Source: Leclercia sp. LSNIH1 (lineage in GTDB: Bacteria > Pseudomonadota > Gammaproteobacteria > Enterobacterales > Enterobacteriaceae). From it: a DNA stretch of 64,000 bases. Numbering within the stretch: position 1 is the stretch's first letter; each line of letters begins with the position of its first letter. Positions 47,269-55,645 of this stretch are shown one piece after another. The stretch is from the NCBI RefSeq assembly GCF_002902985.1, contig NZ_CP026167.1, positions 2,604,001 to 2,668,000 of the forward strand, in the 5' to 3' direction. The notes beneath the pieces were generated by a model. That model saw only the letters and a list, made by a program, of their open reading frames with translations, was not told the DNA's origin and searched no databases. The translations under genes were made by a program, and so were the position numbers.

Positions 47269-49612
47269 CCTGCACCTCTTTACTTAATTCAACGAAAAAG
47301 GCGCTGTATCCTGCGACACGGATCATCAGGTTGCGGTACTCCGCCGGGTTTTGCTGCGCCTTCAGCAGCGTTTCATCATCCAGGTAGCTGAACTGCAACT
47401 GGGCATTTCCCAGGATACTGGCTGTCCGCAGCAGATGGATAAGGCTGTTTTGCCCTTCCGGCGTTTCCAGCATGCCGTACATAAGCTTGATGTTATGGAC
47501 CATGCCGATATCCATCTCTTCAACATTGATTCGGCTGACCGAGTTGATGATCGCGGTGGGGCCCAGATAATCTGTCTGCTGGGCAGGGCTTATTCCATCC
47601 GCCAGCGGCTTGCCCGCAAGGCGACCGGATGGAAGGGCGCCGGTTATTAGCCCAAACGGCGTATTGTTCGAGATGGAGAGCGTGCCGAATGCAAAAGGTG
47701 CATACAGCATCCGATACTGACGATGCTCCTTTTCCAGAAAGTGCACGCTTTCACGGGCCATCTCATCCACGTCGGCAATGTCGTTACCGTATTTCGGCAC
47801 CCGCAGGCATGCAGTAAGGAGCGCCTCATAACCGACAAAATTATGGTCGAGCGCGTCAACAAGCTCTTGCAGCGTGAAGCGGGAGGTTTCAAATACCAGC
47901 CTCCTGATGACCATCAGAGAGTTCACGAAGTTGGCAAGCCCCGTCCAGATAAGACCCGGCCCCGCATTCAGAAACGCGCCGCCCTGGGTGACATCCTTCG
48001 CGGTGGCCATACAGCCCTCGATGAGGCTCGACATCAGCGGTTTTCTGGCATGATCCGCATGCAGTTTTTGTACGATGAGCGTGACCTGCGCGGCCTTTCT
48101 GACCATAGCGGATAACTGGGCCATAACCGCACGTTTGACATCTTCATAGCAGTGGAACTGCGACACCTCGCCGGTGCGGGGGCCTGTCTGCTTCCCGGCG
48201 CGCGAGCGGCCGTTATGCAGCGCCATCTCGATCGCTGCGGTGAAGGTGGTATAACCCACCGAGGTCCACTGGTACATTTTCCCTGCTTTCTGTGGCTCGA
48301 CGCAGCCCATCAGACAGTAGTCCCGGGCATCTTCATAGCTGAACCCTTTATGCAGCATCATGCGAATATGCGCATCATCGAAATGGCACGCCGGAAACCC
48401 CATTCCGCCGCGCACCACATCCACCACCTTGCGCACAAAGGACTGCGGCGACTGATTGTGAATTCGCACGGCCAGGCCCGGTTGATAAATTTTTAATCGC
48501 GCGGAGCAGTCCATAATGAGCAGCGTGAGCGGATTGGTGGCATCGCCGCCTTCACGCTTCTGCCCGCCGACCACGAGGTTGATAAAGGGCTGATACCCGG
48601 CGAAGTACATCGCCGTCGATTCGCTGCAAATCCACAGGGTTTCCGCCATCTTGATCAGCCAGCAGCAAAGCAGCTCTTCAGCCTGGGCATGCGTTAAGGT
48701 TCCGTCCCTGAGCTCGCGCTCCAGCAACGGCCAGAGATATTGATCGACGCGGCCAAGGGAGATCCCGGTCTGATTCTCTTCCAGCATAAACAGCGAATGC
48801 ACGAACCAGATAGCCTGCAGGGCATCGTAAAAATGCTGCGGAGGATGTTCAGGGACACGCTCGCAAATCGTGGCAATCTGCAGCAGTTCTTCCCGGCGAA
48901 GGGGGCGGGTCTCGGCTCCGGCCAGCTGGCGCAGATAACGCGCATAGCGCCGGGTGTAAGCCATCACGCCGTCACAGGCGTGCTGCACGGCGGTATAAAA
49001 ATTAAACGCCTCGATGCCGTCGGAGGTAGCGGGATCGAGGGCGGCCAGGTGCGCGGCTGCCTCATCCCGTATTCCCTTTATCCCTTTGGTCAGCAGAATA
49101 TTGTCGTAGCCCGGGCAAGCGTCACCGCCGCCGTTTTGGGTTTTAATCGTGACGTCGCATATCGCATCGTCATGACACCACTCCCACAGCCCGACGGTTT
49201 TTAGCTGCGTCTCCGCCATCTCATCCAGAGAGCGGCCTTGCCAGTAAGGAAATACCTCTTCCCGCAGGAGACGTTTCGTCTCGTCGTCAATCTGGTAAGG
49301 ATCCTGGGCCCGGAAAGGGAGGTTATCCAGCTCGTCGGCCACCCAGCGCCAGTTTATTTCCGGCGAAACTTCACCCCCGCGCGCGCCGCCCGCAGGGTGG
49401 CTGACGATAAGCTCGTTTTCGGCGACATATAAAGGCGCGTTCTCGCAGGCATGACGAAACGCTAACGCCCTGAGCAGAATATTATCCATTCCCGGATTGG
49501 CCTGATAAACCCGGGTGACGCTGACAGCCCGATGGGCAGAAATAAAGGGCTTCGCCTGTAAAAAGGCGTCGCGCAGCCGTTCCACACGCGATGGAAGGGG
49601 TTTGCTATTCAT
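47231..49612 (-). CDS. cutC: Glycyl radical C-N lyase, choline trimethylamine-lyase (CutC) type
   Basis: A 793-residue glycyl radical enzyme. The radical Gly768 (RVAGYSAFF) and thiyl Cys437 with Glu439 (GCVEPQ) are present. With a constant offset of 52 residues to the Desulfovibrio CutC numbering I remember, Asp216, Phe389, Phe395, Cys489, Glu491, Thr502 and Tyr506 match Asp164, Phe337, Phe343, Cys437, Glu439, Thr450 and Tyr454, which argues for choline or a close analogue. The position of Tyr208 is Ile156 if no gap occurs. The N-terminal extension of microcompartment CutC is missing and no shell genes occur nearby. AAGGA precedes the ATG. Reaction expected: choline to trimethylamine plus acetaldehyde, anaerobically. 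Confidence 0.82.
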   Translation of the reverse strand: MNSKPLPSRVERLRDAFLQAKPFISAHRAVSVTRVYQANPGMDNILLRALAFRHACENAPLYVAENELIVSHPAGGARGGEVSPEINWRWVADELDNLPFRAQDPYQIDDETKRLLREEVFPYWQGRSLDEMAETQLKTVGLWEWCHDDAICDVTIKTQNGGGDACPGYDNILLTKGIKGIRDEAAAHLAALDPATSDGIEAFNFYTAVQHACDGVMAYTRRYARYLRQLAGAETRPLRREELLQIATICERVPEHPPQHFYDALQAIWFVHSLFMLEENQTGISLGRVDQYLWPLLERELRDGTLTHAQAEELLCCWLIKMAETLWICSESTAMYFAGYQPFINLVVGGQKREGGDATNPLTLLIMDCSARLKIYQPGLAVRIHNQSPQSFVRKVVDVVRGGMGFPACHFDDAHIRMMLHKGFSYEDARDYCLMGCVEPQKAGKMYQWTSVGYTTFTAAIEMALHNGRSRAGKQTGPRTGEVSQFHCYEDVKRAVMAQLSAMVRKAAQVTLIVQKLHADHARKPLMSSLIEGCMATAKDVTQGGAFLNAGPGLIWTGLANFVNSLMVIRRLVFETSRFTLQELVDALDHNFVGYEALLTACLRVPKYGNDIADVDEMARESVHFLEKEHRQYRMLYAPFAFGTLSISNNTPFGLITGALPSGRLAGKPLADGISPAQQTDYLGPTAIINSVSRINVEEMDIGMVHNIKLMYGMLETPEGQNSLIHLLRTASILGNAQLQFSYLDDETLLKAQQNPAEYRNLMIRVAGYSAFFVELSKEVQDEIISRTTQRRF

Positions 49613-49624
49613 ACTGTCGATCCT

Positions 49625-49948
49625 TTAAAACGCAATCACGATGAGTCCGGCGACGATGCAGCCGATCCCCACCTTTTCCAGGGCGCTGCTGCGCAGTTGA
49701 TAAAAGATGCTGCTCAGGAGTGAAATCATCACAATGCCGGTTCCTGACCAGGCCGCTTAGGCGACAACCGGTGAAATCCAGCCCATCAGCATCGACAGGG
49801 CAAAAAAGGCTGTCGCGTAACAGATCAGGCAGAGAACCGTTATCAGCGTATTTTTGAATGTATTGGTTTGCGGCAGCATTAAGGTGGCAATCACTTCCAT
49901 TGAGACGGAAATAAAAAGCCAGAAAAAGCCAAATAAAATATTAACCAT
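49625..49948 (-). pseudogene. SMR-family exporter with in-frame stop codon
   Basis: The frame encodes a complete 107-codon SMR protein (E18 in VSMEVIATLML, four helices, ending GCIVAGLIVIAF) except that codon 64 is TAA at 49757-49759. The context VVA-stop-AAWSG corresponds to the AYAxWSG motif, so a Tyr codon, essential in EmrE-like proteins, has become a stop by one base. Downstream sequence remains in frame and intact, implying a recent change. It lies 14 bp from the intact SMR partner and 12 bp upstream of the lyase gene. Confidence 0.85.
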
Positions 49949-49962
49949 TTAAAACCACACTG

Positions 49963-50301
49963 TTATCTTTTTTGTTTGATAGCAAGGTTGAGAATTAATG
50001 TGCCAATAATAACCATGCACACACCTATCCACGAATCCTGTGTCAGGGTGAAATCAAAGTAACGGGTTTGTATAAAGGTAATACTAATGATCCCGACCGC
50101 AGACCAGATAGCATAGGCCACACCTATATGAATCCGCCTCAGGGCGAGAGATAAAAAATAGTAGCTAACGCCATAACAGATAATGGCCAGTACGCCAGCG
50201 GAGATAATTTTAAAACTGTCAGAAAGCGATAATAATGTTGTCGCGACGATTTCAATGGATACGGCAGCAATAAGCGCAGTAACGCACCTGGTTAAAGTCA
50301 T
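49963..50301 (-). CDS. SMR-family small multidrug/quaternary-amine exporter
   Basis: A 112-residue, four-helix protein of the small multidrug resistance family. The proton- and drug-binding Glu17 (VSIEIVATTLL) and GVAYAIWSAVG motif are intact. AAGGATAATCC precedes the ATG. SMR proteins often act as pairs; the partner downstream is broken. In this operon a role in moving quaternary or tertiary amines (choline, trimethylamine) is plausible but inferred. Confidence 0.9.
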   Translation of the reverse strand: MTLTRCVTALIAAVSIEIVATTLLSLSDSFKIISAGVLAIICYGVSYYFLSLALRRIHIGVAYAIWSAVGIISITFIQTRYFDFTLTQDSWIGVCMVIIGTLILNLAIKQKR

Positions 50302-50422
50302 TGGATTATCCTTGGTTATAAGTCACCAATAGTGTTTGGTTCAGGTAACAGGATGCCGGGCAGAATTTAATCCGCTTATTCTATTCTCGGTGAATTAAAT
50401 GAATACTTTTAAATAGCTCTGT

Positions 50423-51226
50423 TTAAATAATAAATATCCCCTCAAGGACCAGACAGGCCTCGCCCGTCAGCGTCACGCGGCCCGTATCGTTAATATGGCA
50501 GATCAACTCTCCTTTACGGCTGCCGCCCTGTTGTGCATGGAGCGTTTTTTTCGCCAGCTTATCGCTCCACAGCGGGGCCAGAAAGGTATGCGCCGAGCCG
50601 GTAACGGGATCTTCATTGACGCCCACCTGGGGCCCAAACCAGCGGGAGCGAAAATCAAACTGACGAGAAGGCGCCGTCACGACCACGCCGCGGGTGTTGA
50701 ATTTCGCCAGGGCGGTGAAATCTGGCGTTAAGCCGTCGAGTTGCGCTTCGTCATCCATGACCACGATCAGATCGGAGGCCTGCCAGATTTCAGTCGCCCC
50801 GGCAACGATGCCAAGTGCTGACAAAAGCCCGTCCGGGGCCGCAATCCTGCGGGGGGTGACGAGGGGAAAATCCATCGAGAATTTTCCATTATCCGAGGTA
50901 ACGGTCAGCTCACCGCTGCGGGTGGAAAAACGAACCGTCTTGCCCGACTCTTCATGGCGCAGAAGCACACTGGCTGCGGCAAGCGTCGCATGACCGCAAA
51001 GGTCGACTTCAACGGCAGGGGTAAACCAGCGAAGGGCGTAATCGTGGCCCTGCTTAACAACAAACGCCGTTTCGGAGAGATTATTCTCGCTGGCTATACG
51101 CTGTAACAGCGCATCCTCCGGCCACGCTTCCAGCAGACAAACCGCTGCGGGATTACCCGTAAACGGCCCCTGAGAGAAAGCATCCACCTGGTAAAAAGGA
51201 ATGCGTTGCGGATAACTATTTTTCAT
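50423..51226 (-). CDS. PhzF-family isomerase-like protein
   Basis: A 267-residue protein of the PhzF/diaminopimelate-epimerase fold with two similar halves. GNPAAV, the catalytic Glu52 in NLSETAF, and the VDLCGHATLAAA and EDPVTGSAHT blocks are present. PhzF isomerises a phenazine precursor, but most family members have unknown roles. Its start overlaps the regulator gene by 11 bp, so both are one unit. A 121-bp gap separates it from the SMR genes. Confidence 0.87.
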   Translation of the reverse strand: MKNSYPQRIPFYQVDAFSQGPFTGNPAAVCLLEAWPEDALLQRIASENNLSETAFVVKQGHDYALRWFTPAVEVDLCGHATLAAASVLLRHEESGKTVRFSTRSGELTVTSDNGKFSMDFPLVTPRRIAAPDGLLSALGIVAGATEIWQASDLIVVMDDEAQLDGLTPDFTALAKFNTRGVVVTAPSRQFDFRSRWFGPQVGVNEDPVTGSAHTFLAPLWSDKLAKKTLHAQQGGSRKGELICHINDTGRVTLTGEACLVLEGIFII

Positions 51227-51887
51227 TCATCACCTCAAGATCGTTATAAACCGTATAACGTGTCACACCCAGCGCCTGGGCCGCATGTTGCACGCCCCCC
51301 CTCATTTTAAAAATGCCTTTATCGCGCATCTCCGCAACGATTTTAAGGCGTTGCGTTTTCTGAATTTTCTTTCCGGTAACGGTATGTTTTTCAATAATTT
51401 CCTGAATTGATTGCTCAACAAGGCCACCCAGGTTGAGATCGGCTGCATCCGTTTCGGCAGGCGCGGTGGCCATGATGATGTCGAGACTTTTGCGAATGTG
51501 TTCATACGGCGAGGTGTCGACATTAATGCAGAAAGCCATCAGCGGATGGCCGTCATCGCTGTAGTAGATGGTGGAGGCGCTGTTGAGGATCTTCTCCGAG
51601 GCGGTCACGGTTTTATAATCTTTAACCGTCAAGGACTTACGTCCCTCGTTTTTACCGAGCAACAGGGCAAATCCCTTATCTTTCTCGGGGCCAGATAACA
51701 GGTGGTCGCCTTTACGTCTGCCGCTGACATGCCCGTTAATGATTTTGACAATCGAGCATTCGGGCGTGGTGAGATTGTGTAAAACGGCTTCCTGATTGGC
51801 GGAGAGCGTACCCGCCAGCGCCTCCATGGCGGCTTCCAGTGGCCCGGAAATTAGCTCAATCTGTTCTGCATATTCTGACTTCATCAT
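51216..51887 (-). CDS. YheO-like PAS/HTH transcriptional regulator
   Basis: A 223-residue regulator with an N-terminal YheO-like PAS domain (about 10-130) and a C-terminal helix-turn-helix (about 165-220, ALGVTRYTVYNDL). E. coli YheO and P. aeruginosa DauR belong to this group, which often senses small metabolites. It overlaps phzF and lies upstream of the lyase operon, so it is a candidate regulator of both. AAGGAAAA precedes two adjacent ATG codons. Confidence 0.87.
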   Translation of the reverse strand: MMKSEYAEQIELISGPLEAAMEALAGTLSANQEAVLHNLTTPECSIVKIINGHVSGRRKGDHLLSGPEKDKGFALLLGKNEGRKSLTVKDYKTVTASEKILNSASTIYYSDDGHPLMAFCINVDTSPYEHIRKSLDIIMATAPAETDAADLNLGGLVEQSIQEIIEKHTVTGKKIQKTQRLKIVAEMRDKGIFKMRGGVQHAAQALGVTRYTVYNDLEVMNEK

Positions 51888-51981
51888 TTTTCCTTCGTCT
51901 GGGTCATTGTCAGGGCCACGAGTTTACCATTTGCCACCCGAACCTTCGCCTCTGTAGGGGAGAATGGGCTGGCAGTCTTAA

Positions 51982-52011
51982 ATTATACTCATAATGTTTA
52001 ATTATCAACAA
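51982..52011 (-). promoter_or_regulatory. Candidate promoter of the YheO-like regulator operon
   Basis: On the minus strand a TATAAT box (51982-51987) is preceded by TTGTTG at 18 bp (or TTGATA at 15 bp) in an AT-rich stretch, about 95 bp upstream of the regulator gene. Confidence 0.5.
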
Positions 52012-52100
52012 AAAGTTGATTTATGGTTTTTGCAGGGGTAAATTCACCGCCACTGATGGCGGGCTTCCTTCCCGGGAGCCTCTGAAAAGTGGGAACTAGT

Positions 52101-52457
52101 ATGAAAATCATTGGACTGATAGCGTTAGCGGGTATCCTGACGGCGTGCAGTGTTATCCATCCCTTTGGTGATGCGACGGTGTATCAGGTCTATTCGGTCT
52201 CTTCTCACCCGGGGCTGGTGGGGCGCTACCACTGTATGCGGGATGCCTTGTCGGCAGAGGGCTATGGCGTTGAGGTGATTTATCCTGAGGCGGATACCCC
52301 TAACTTTTTTGATATCAGCAAAGCGCAGCAGCGGATCGCTCAGGTAGATATGTACCATGTGCGCGGGTCAGAAGAGATCAATATCACGCTCATAGCCGGG
52401 GCAAAAACAGATCTCCGTACCCTGGATGACATCATGCAACCCTGTGTAAGAGGGTAA
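52101..52457 (+). CDS. Small lipoprotein, unknown function
   Basis: A 118-residue lipoprotein with a signal and lipobox (LTAC, Cys14). The rest has alternating beta-like strands and two further cysteines (about 44 and 115). The ATG at 52101 is chosen so that the lysine-containing signal peptide starts the protein; the frame opens at 52089. No family recognised. Confidence 0.65.
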   Translation: MKIIGLIALAGILTACSVIHPFGDATVYQVYSVSSHPGLVGRYHCMRDALSAEGYGVEVIYPEADTPNFFDISKAQQRIAQVDMYHVRGSEEINITLIAGAKTDLRTLDDIMQPCVRG

Positions 52458-52537
52458 TAAGCTGAGGGAAACGCTAATAATGATGGGGCAATATGTTAGG
52501 ATAAATAATCAGGCGCGAATAAGAGAGAGGGAGAGGC

Positions 52538-53125
52538 ATGATAAGAAAAAACAGGATCGTTGTGGAATATTCATTATCAGCACTGGAACGTACTAAAGCG
52601 GGCAAGCTCATCAACGATCATAAAAAAGAACACCTCAAACCTTACGGTTCTCTTTTTCTCATTCATAAGGCTGCGGTCTCTGTTTTAGCGGTGGCGGCCT
52701 TATTTAATTTTATCACCCTGTTGCAGTTAAGCCTGCAAACTGCCCCCGACGGTGATTTTCTCGCCAGAGCAAAAATGTTCAGTATCGCGCTGCTCGTGCT
52801 GTTTGGCGTCGGGTTGGCGCTGTTCAAACTCTATGATGTAGTTATGAATAAGGTCATGCAAAAGCAGCAGCAGGCTGAGCAGGAAGACGAGGAGACTTTA
52901 CAGAAAGTGAAGCTCAACCGCTTCTTTATTGAAATTATCACTAACACCGCCAGCGTTAAAATCTATTGGGAAAAAGTGAAGGAAAGCTACAGAAAAGGGG
53001 GTTTTATTTTTATCCATATGCGGAGTGATAATTGTGTGGTGATACCCGAGAGAGTATTTGCCTCAGCAAACGAAGCCGCGGACGTGTTTGACTTTATCAA
53101 CGCGCAGATAGCGCAAAATAGATAA
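52538..53125 (+). CDS. YcxB-like membrane protein
   Basis: A 195-residue protein with two membrane helices (about 45-65 and 80-102), a charged coiled region (about 108-125) and a C-terminal YcxB-like domain (FFIEIITNTASVKIYWEKV through VVIPERVFAS). Function unknown. GGGAGAGGC precedes the ATG. It ends 3 bp before the AraC gene and may be cotranscribed. Confidence 0.75.
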   Translation: MIRKNRIVVEYSLSALERTKAGKLINDHKKEHLKPYGSLFLIHKAAVSVLAVAALFNFITLLQLSLQTAPDGDFLARAKMFSIALLVLFGVGLALFKLYDVVMNKVMQKQQQAEQEDEETLQKVKLNRFFIEIITNTASVKIYWEKVKESYRKGGFIFIHMRSDNCVVIPERVFASANEAADVFDFINAQIAQNR

Positions 53126-53128
53126 TCG

Positions 53129-53923
53129 ATGACAACCCAACAGCAGTTCAGCTTTGCCACCCGCCCGCTGGTGCCTTTTGCCCATGATTACACCCATGGC
53201 GAAACGGAGCCCTGGCACAGCCATAGCTGCGCCCAGCTTCTGCATACCCTCAGCGGAGTGGTGCGGGTAGAGACCGGGCAGGGGATCTGGATTGTACCGC
53301 CGGGGCGAGGCGTCTGGCTGCCTGCCGGGACGCAGCACCGGCTGCTGATCACCGGTGACGTGGCGGCCCGGACGCTCTTTATCGATCCCTTCGCCCGGGC
53401 GGATTTACCCTCAGTCTGCCAGGTTGTGCAAATCTCCACCCTGCTGCGCGAGCTGATCGTCGCCTCGCTGCAACTGCCGGAAAGCTACGCCGCGGGCAGC
53501 CGGGCGGAGCGCATTTACGAGCTGATCCTCGATGAAATCAGGGGGATCGGCGTGCTGCCGTTTAACCTGCCGGAACCCCAGGCCCCCGCGCTGCTGGCCC
53601 TGTGCCGCCAGATCCAGGCCGAGCCGGGAACAAAATGGACGACGGCGCTGGCAGCAAAAACGCTCAATATTAGTGAACGCACCCTGCTGCGGCACTTTCG
53701 CCAGCAGACCGGGCTGGCCTTCAGCGAATGGTTGCGCCGGGCGCGGCTGATGGAGGCGCTGAACCGCCTCGCGCAGGGGCAATCGGTGCTACGGGTGGCG
53801 CTGGACCTCGGTTATGAGAGTCACAGCGCCTTTAGCGCCATGTTCCGCCGCACGCTCGGCGTGGCGCCGAGCGACTACTTCCCGCCCGAGGCGCTCTCCG
53901 GCAACGCATTCAGCAAAGCCTGA
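53129..53923 (+). CDS. AraC-family regulator with cupin sensor domain
   Basis: A 264-residue regulator: N-terminal cupin (HSHSCAQLLHTLSG at about 31-44, VPPGRGVWLPAGTQH at about 56-70) and C-terminal AraC DNA-binding domain (LNISERTLLRHFRQQTGL, ALDLGYESHSAFSAMFRRTLG). This arrangement resembles NimR/YeaM-type regulators of efflux genes. Its 3' end overlaps the convergent leuA-like gene by 49 bp. Targets unknown. Confidence 0.88.
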   Translation: MTTQQQFSFATRPLVPFAHDYTHGETEPWHSHSCAQLLHTLSGVVRVETGQGIWIVPPGRGVWLPAGTQHRLLITGDVAARTLFIDPFARADLPSVCQVVQISTLLRELIVASLQLPESYAAGSRAERIYELILDEIRGIGVLPFNLPEPQAPALLALCRQIQAEPGTKWTTALAAKTLNISERTLLRHFRQQTGLAFSEWLRRARLMEALNRLAQGQSVLRVALDLGYESHSAFSAMFRRTLGVAPSDYFPPEALSGNAFSKA

Positions 53924-55551
53924 AGCGACGCCCGGGAAACATCGTTGTCGATGCCCGTTCCCCAGCGGCTGGCTCCCTGCTTAAAGCTGCAGCGGATATA
54001 GGCCGCCGAGCGGCTTTCGCTGCACCTGCCGAGGGTATGCTCGTGATAATCCTCAATGGCGAAGGCCAGATGAAAACTGGCTTTTATCGCGCTGGCGGCG
54101 GCAGAGAGCAGGCCGTTGCCGTTCCCCTCCAGGATCACAATCCCGTCGACGGTCTGGACGCGGGCCCACAGCAGCAGCCCGCCGTCGGCCTGGCTTTCGG
54201 TTCGGTAATCCAGCAGCTGCCGTGGGGCGTGCTGATGCGGCCCATACAGCTCGCGATAAAGCTGCCACAACGCACTTAGCGTCATCTCGGTACCTTCCCG
54301 ATCGGTGTGCGCCTGAACGTGGCGGCTAAAGTCCTGTTGCAGGGCCCGGGGCAGCGCCAGGCCATGATTTTGCTCCAGCATCCACGCCGCGCCGCTTTTG
54401 CCGGACTGACTGTTAACGCGGATCACCGCCTCATAGCTACAGCCGATATCTTCCGGATCCACCGGGAGATAGGGCATCTCCCAGCGCGGGGAGAGGGACT
54501 GTTCCCGGGCGTGAAACCCTTTTTTAATGGCATCCTGATGCGAGCCAGAGAAGGCGGTAAAGGCCAGCTTACCGGCGTAAGGATGGCGGGGATGCACCGG
54601 CAGCTGGTTGCACTGTTCCACAAGTTCCACCACCTGCTTCATATCGCTGAAATCGAGCTGCGGCGAAATCCCCTGGCTGTAGAGATTCATCGCCAGGGTC
54701 ACCAGACAGACGTTCCCGGTGCGCTCCCCGTTACCGAACAGGCAACCTTCCACCCGGTCGGCACCCGCCAGCAGGGCGAGCTCGGCGCTGGCAACGCCGC
54801 TGCCGCGATCGTTATGGGGATGGACGCTGATGCAGACCTCGCTCCGACGGGAGAAGTGGCGGCAGAAATACTCGATCTGATCGGCATAGACGTTGGGGGT
54901 GTTGACCTCCACCGTGGCAGGCAGGTTGACGATCATGGGCCGTTCGGCAGAGGGTTCCCAGACATCCGCCACCGCCTCGCAGATGTGCAGGGCAAACTCC
55001 GGTTCGGTAAAGCAGAAGGTTTCCGGCGAATACTCATAGGTCCAGCGCGTCTGCGGGTTGGTCTCGCACAGCGCACGTATCTGCCGCGTGGCGCTGACCG
55101 CCAGCTGGACAATCTCCTCCTGGCTCTGGCGAAAGACCAGCTGGCGGAACAGCGGCGCAGTGGCGTTATAGAGATGCACCGTGGCGCGTTTTGCCCCGTC
55201 GAGGGAAGCGAAGGTGCGCTCAATCAGATCGCTGCGGGCCTGGGTAAGCACCTGAATGGTGACATCATCCGGGATGCGCTGCTCCTCAATCAGCTGGCGG
55301 ACAAACTGGAAGTCCGTTTCGGAGGCGGAGGGGAACGCCACCTCAATCTCCTTGAAGCCGCATTTGATCAACTGCTCCCAGAAGCGCAGCTTGCGGGGGA
55401 TATCCATCGGTTCGGCCAGCGCCTGGTTGCCGTCGCGCAGGTCGGTTGAGAGCCAGCGCGGGGCGTGGGTCAGCCTCTTATCAGGCCACTGACGGTCGGG
55501 TAACGAAATGGGGGCATAGGCCACGTACTTTTGCGAAGGGTTGCGCAACAT
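53875..55551 (-). CDS. 2-isopropylmalate synthase, type 2 (LeuA2)
   Basis: A 558-residue enzyme of the long LeuA class (as in actinobacteria and pseudomonads), not the 523-residue type standard for Enterobacteriaceae. The TIM-barrel start RWLSTDLRDGNQAL with the metal- and substrate-binding Arg-Asp, the HPHNDRGSGVA metal histidines and GERTGNVCLV are present, followed by a C-terminal regulatory region with ILEGNGNGLLSAAASAI. It should condense acetyl-CoA with 2-oxoisovalerate, or a related 2-oxoacid. GGAGAACCCCT precedes the ATG. A LysR gene lies upstream on the same strand. Confidence 0.88.
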   Translation of the reverse strand: MLRNPSQKYVAYAPISLPDRQWPDKRLTHAPRWLSTDLRDGNQALAEPMDIPRKLRFWEQLIKCGFKEIEVAFPSASETDFQFVRQLIEEQRIPDDVTIQVLTQARSDLIERTFASLDGAKRATVHLYNATAPLFRQLVFRQSQEEIVQLAVSATRQIRALCETNPQTRWTYEYSPETFCFTEPEFALHICEAVADVWEPSAERPMIVNLPATVEVNTPNVYADQIEYFCRHFSRRSEVCISVHPHNDRGSGVASAELALLAGADRVEGCLFGNGERTGNVCLVTLAMNLYSQGISPQLDFSDMKQVVELVEQCNQLPVHPRHPYAGKLAFTAFSGSHQDAIKKGFHAREQSLSPRWEMPYLPVDPEDIGCSYEAVIRVNSQSGKSGAAWMLEQNHGLALPRALQQDFSRHVQAHTDREGTEMTLSALWQLYRELYGPHQHAPRQLLDYRTESQADGGLLLWARVQTVDGIVILEGNGNGLLSAAASAIKASFHLAFAIEDYHEHTLGRCSESRSAAYIRCSFKQGASRWGTGIDNDVSRASLQALLNALPESASGGK

Positions 55552-55645
55552 AGGGGTTCTCCAGGTGATGTTCTGTTTTTATCCTGGCGAAGAACGGAGC
55601 AGGGTACTGGCGCAAAACTGACAACCTGTGGCGAGGATCCGCCAT

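Noticed and set aside
54307..55449. 380-codon open frame antisense to leuA2
   Set aside because: Shadow frame of a well-supported enzyme gene; no family features.
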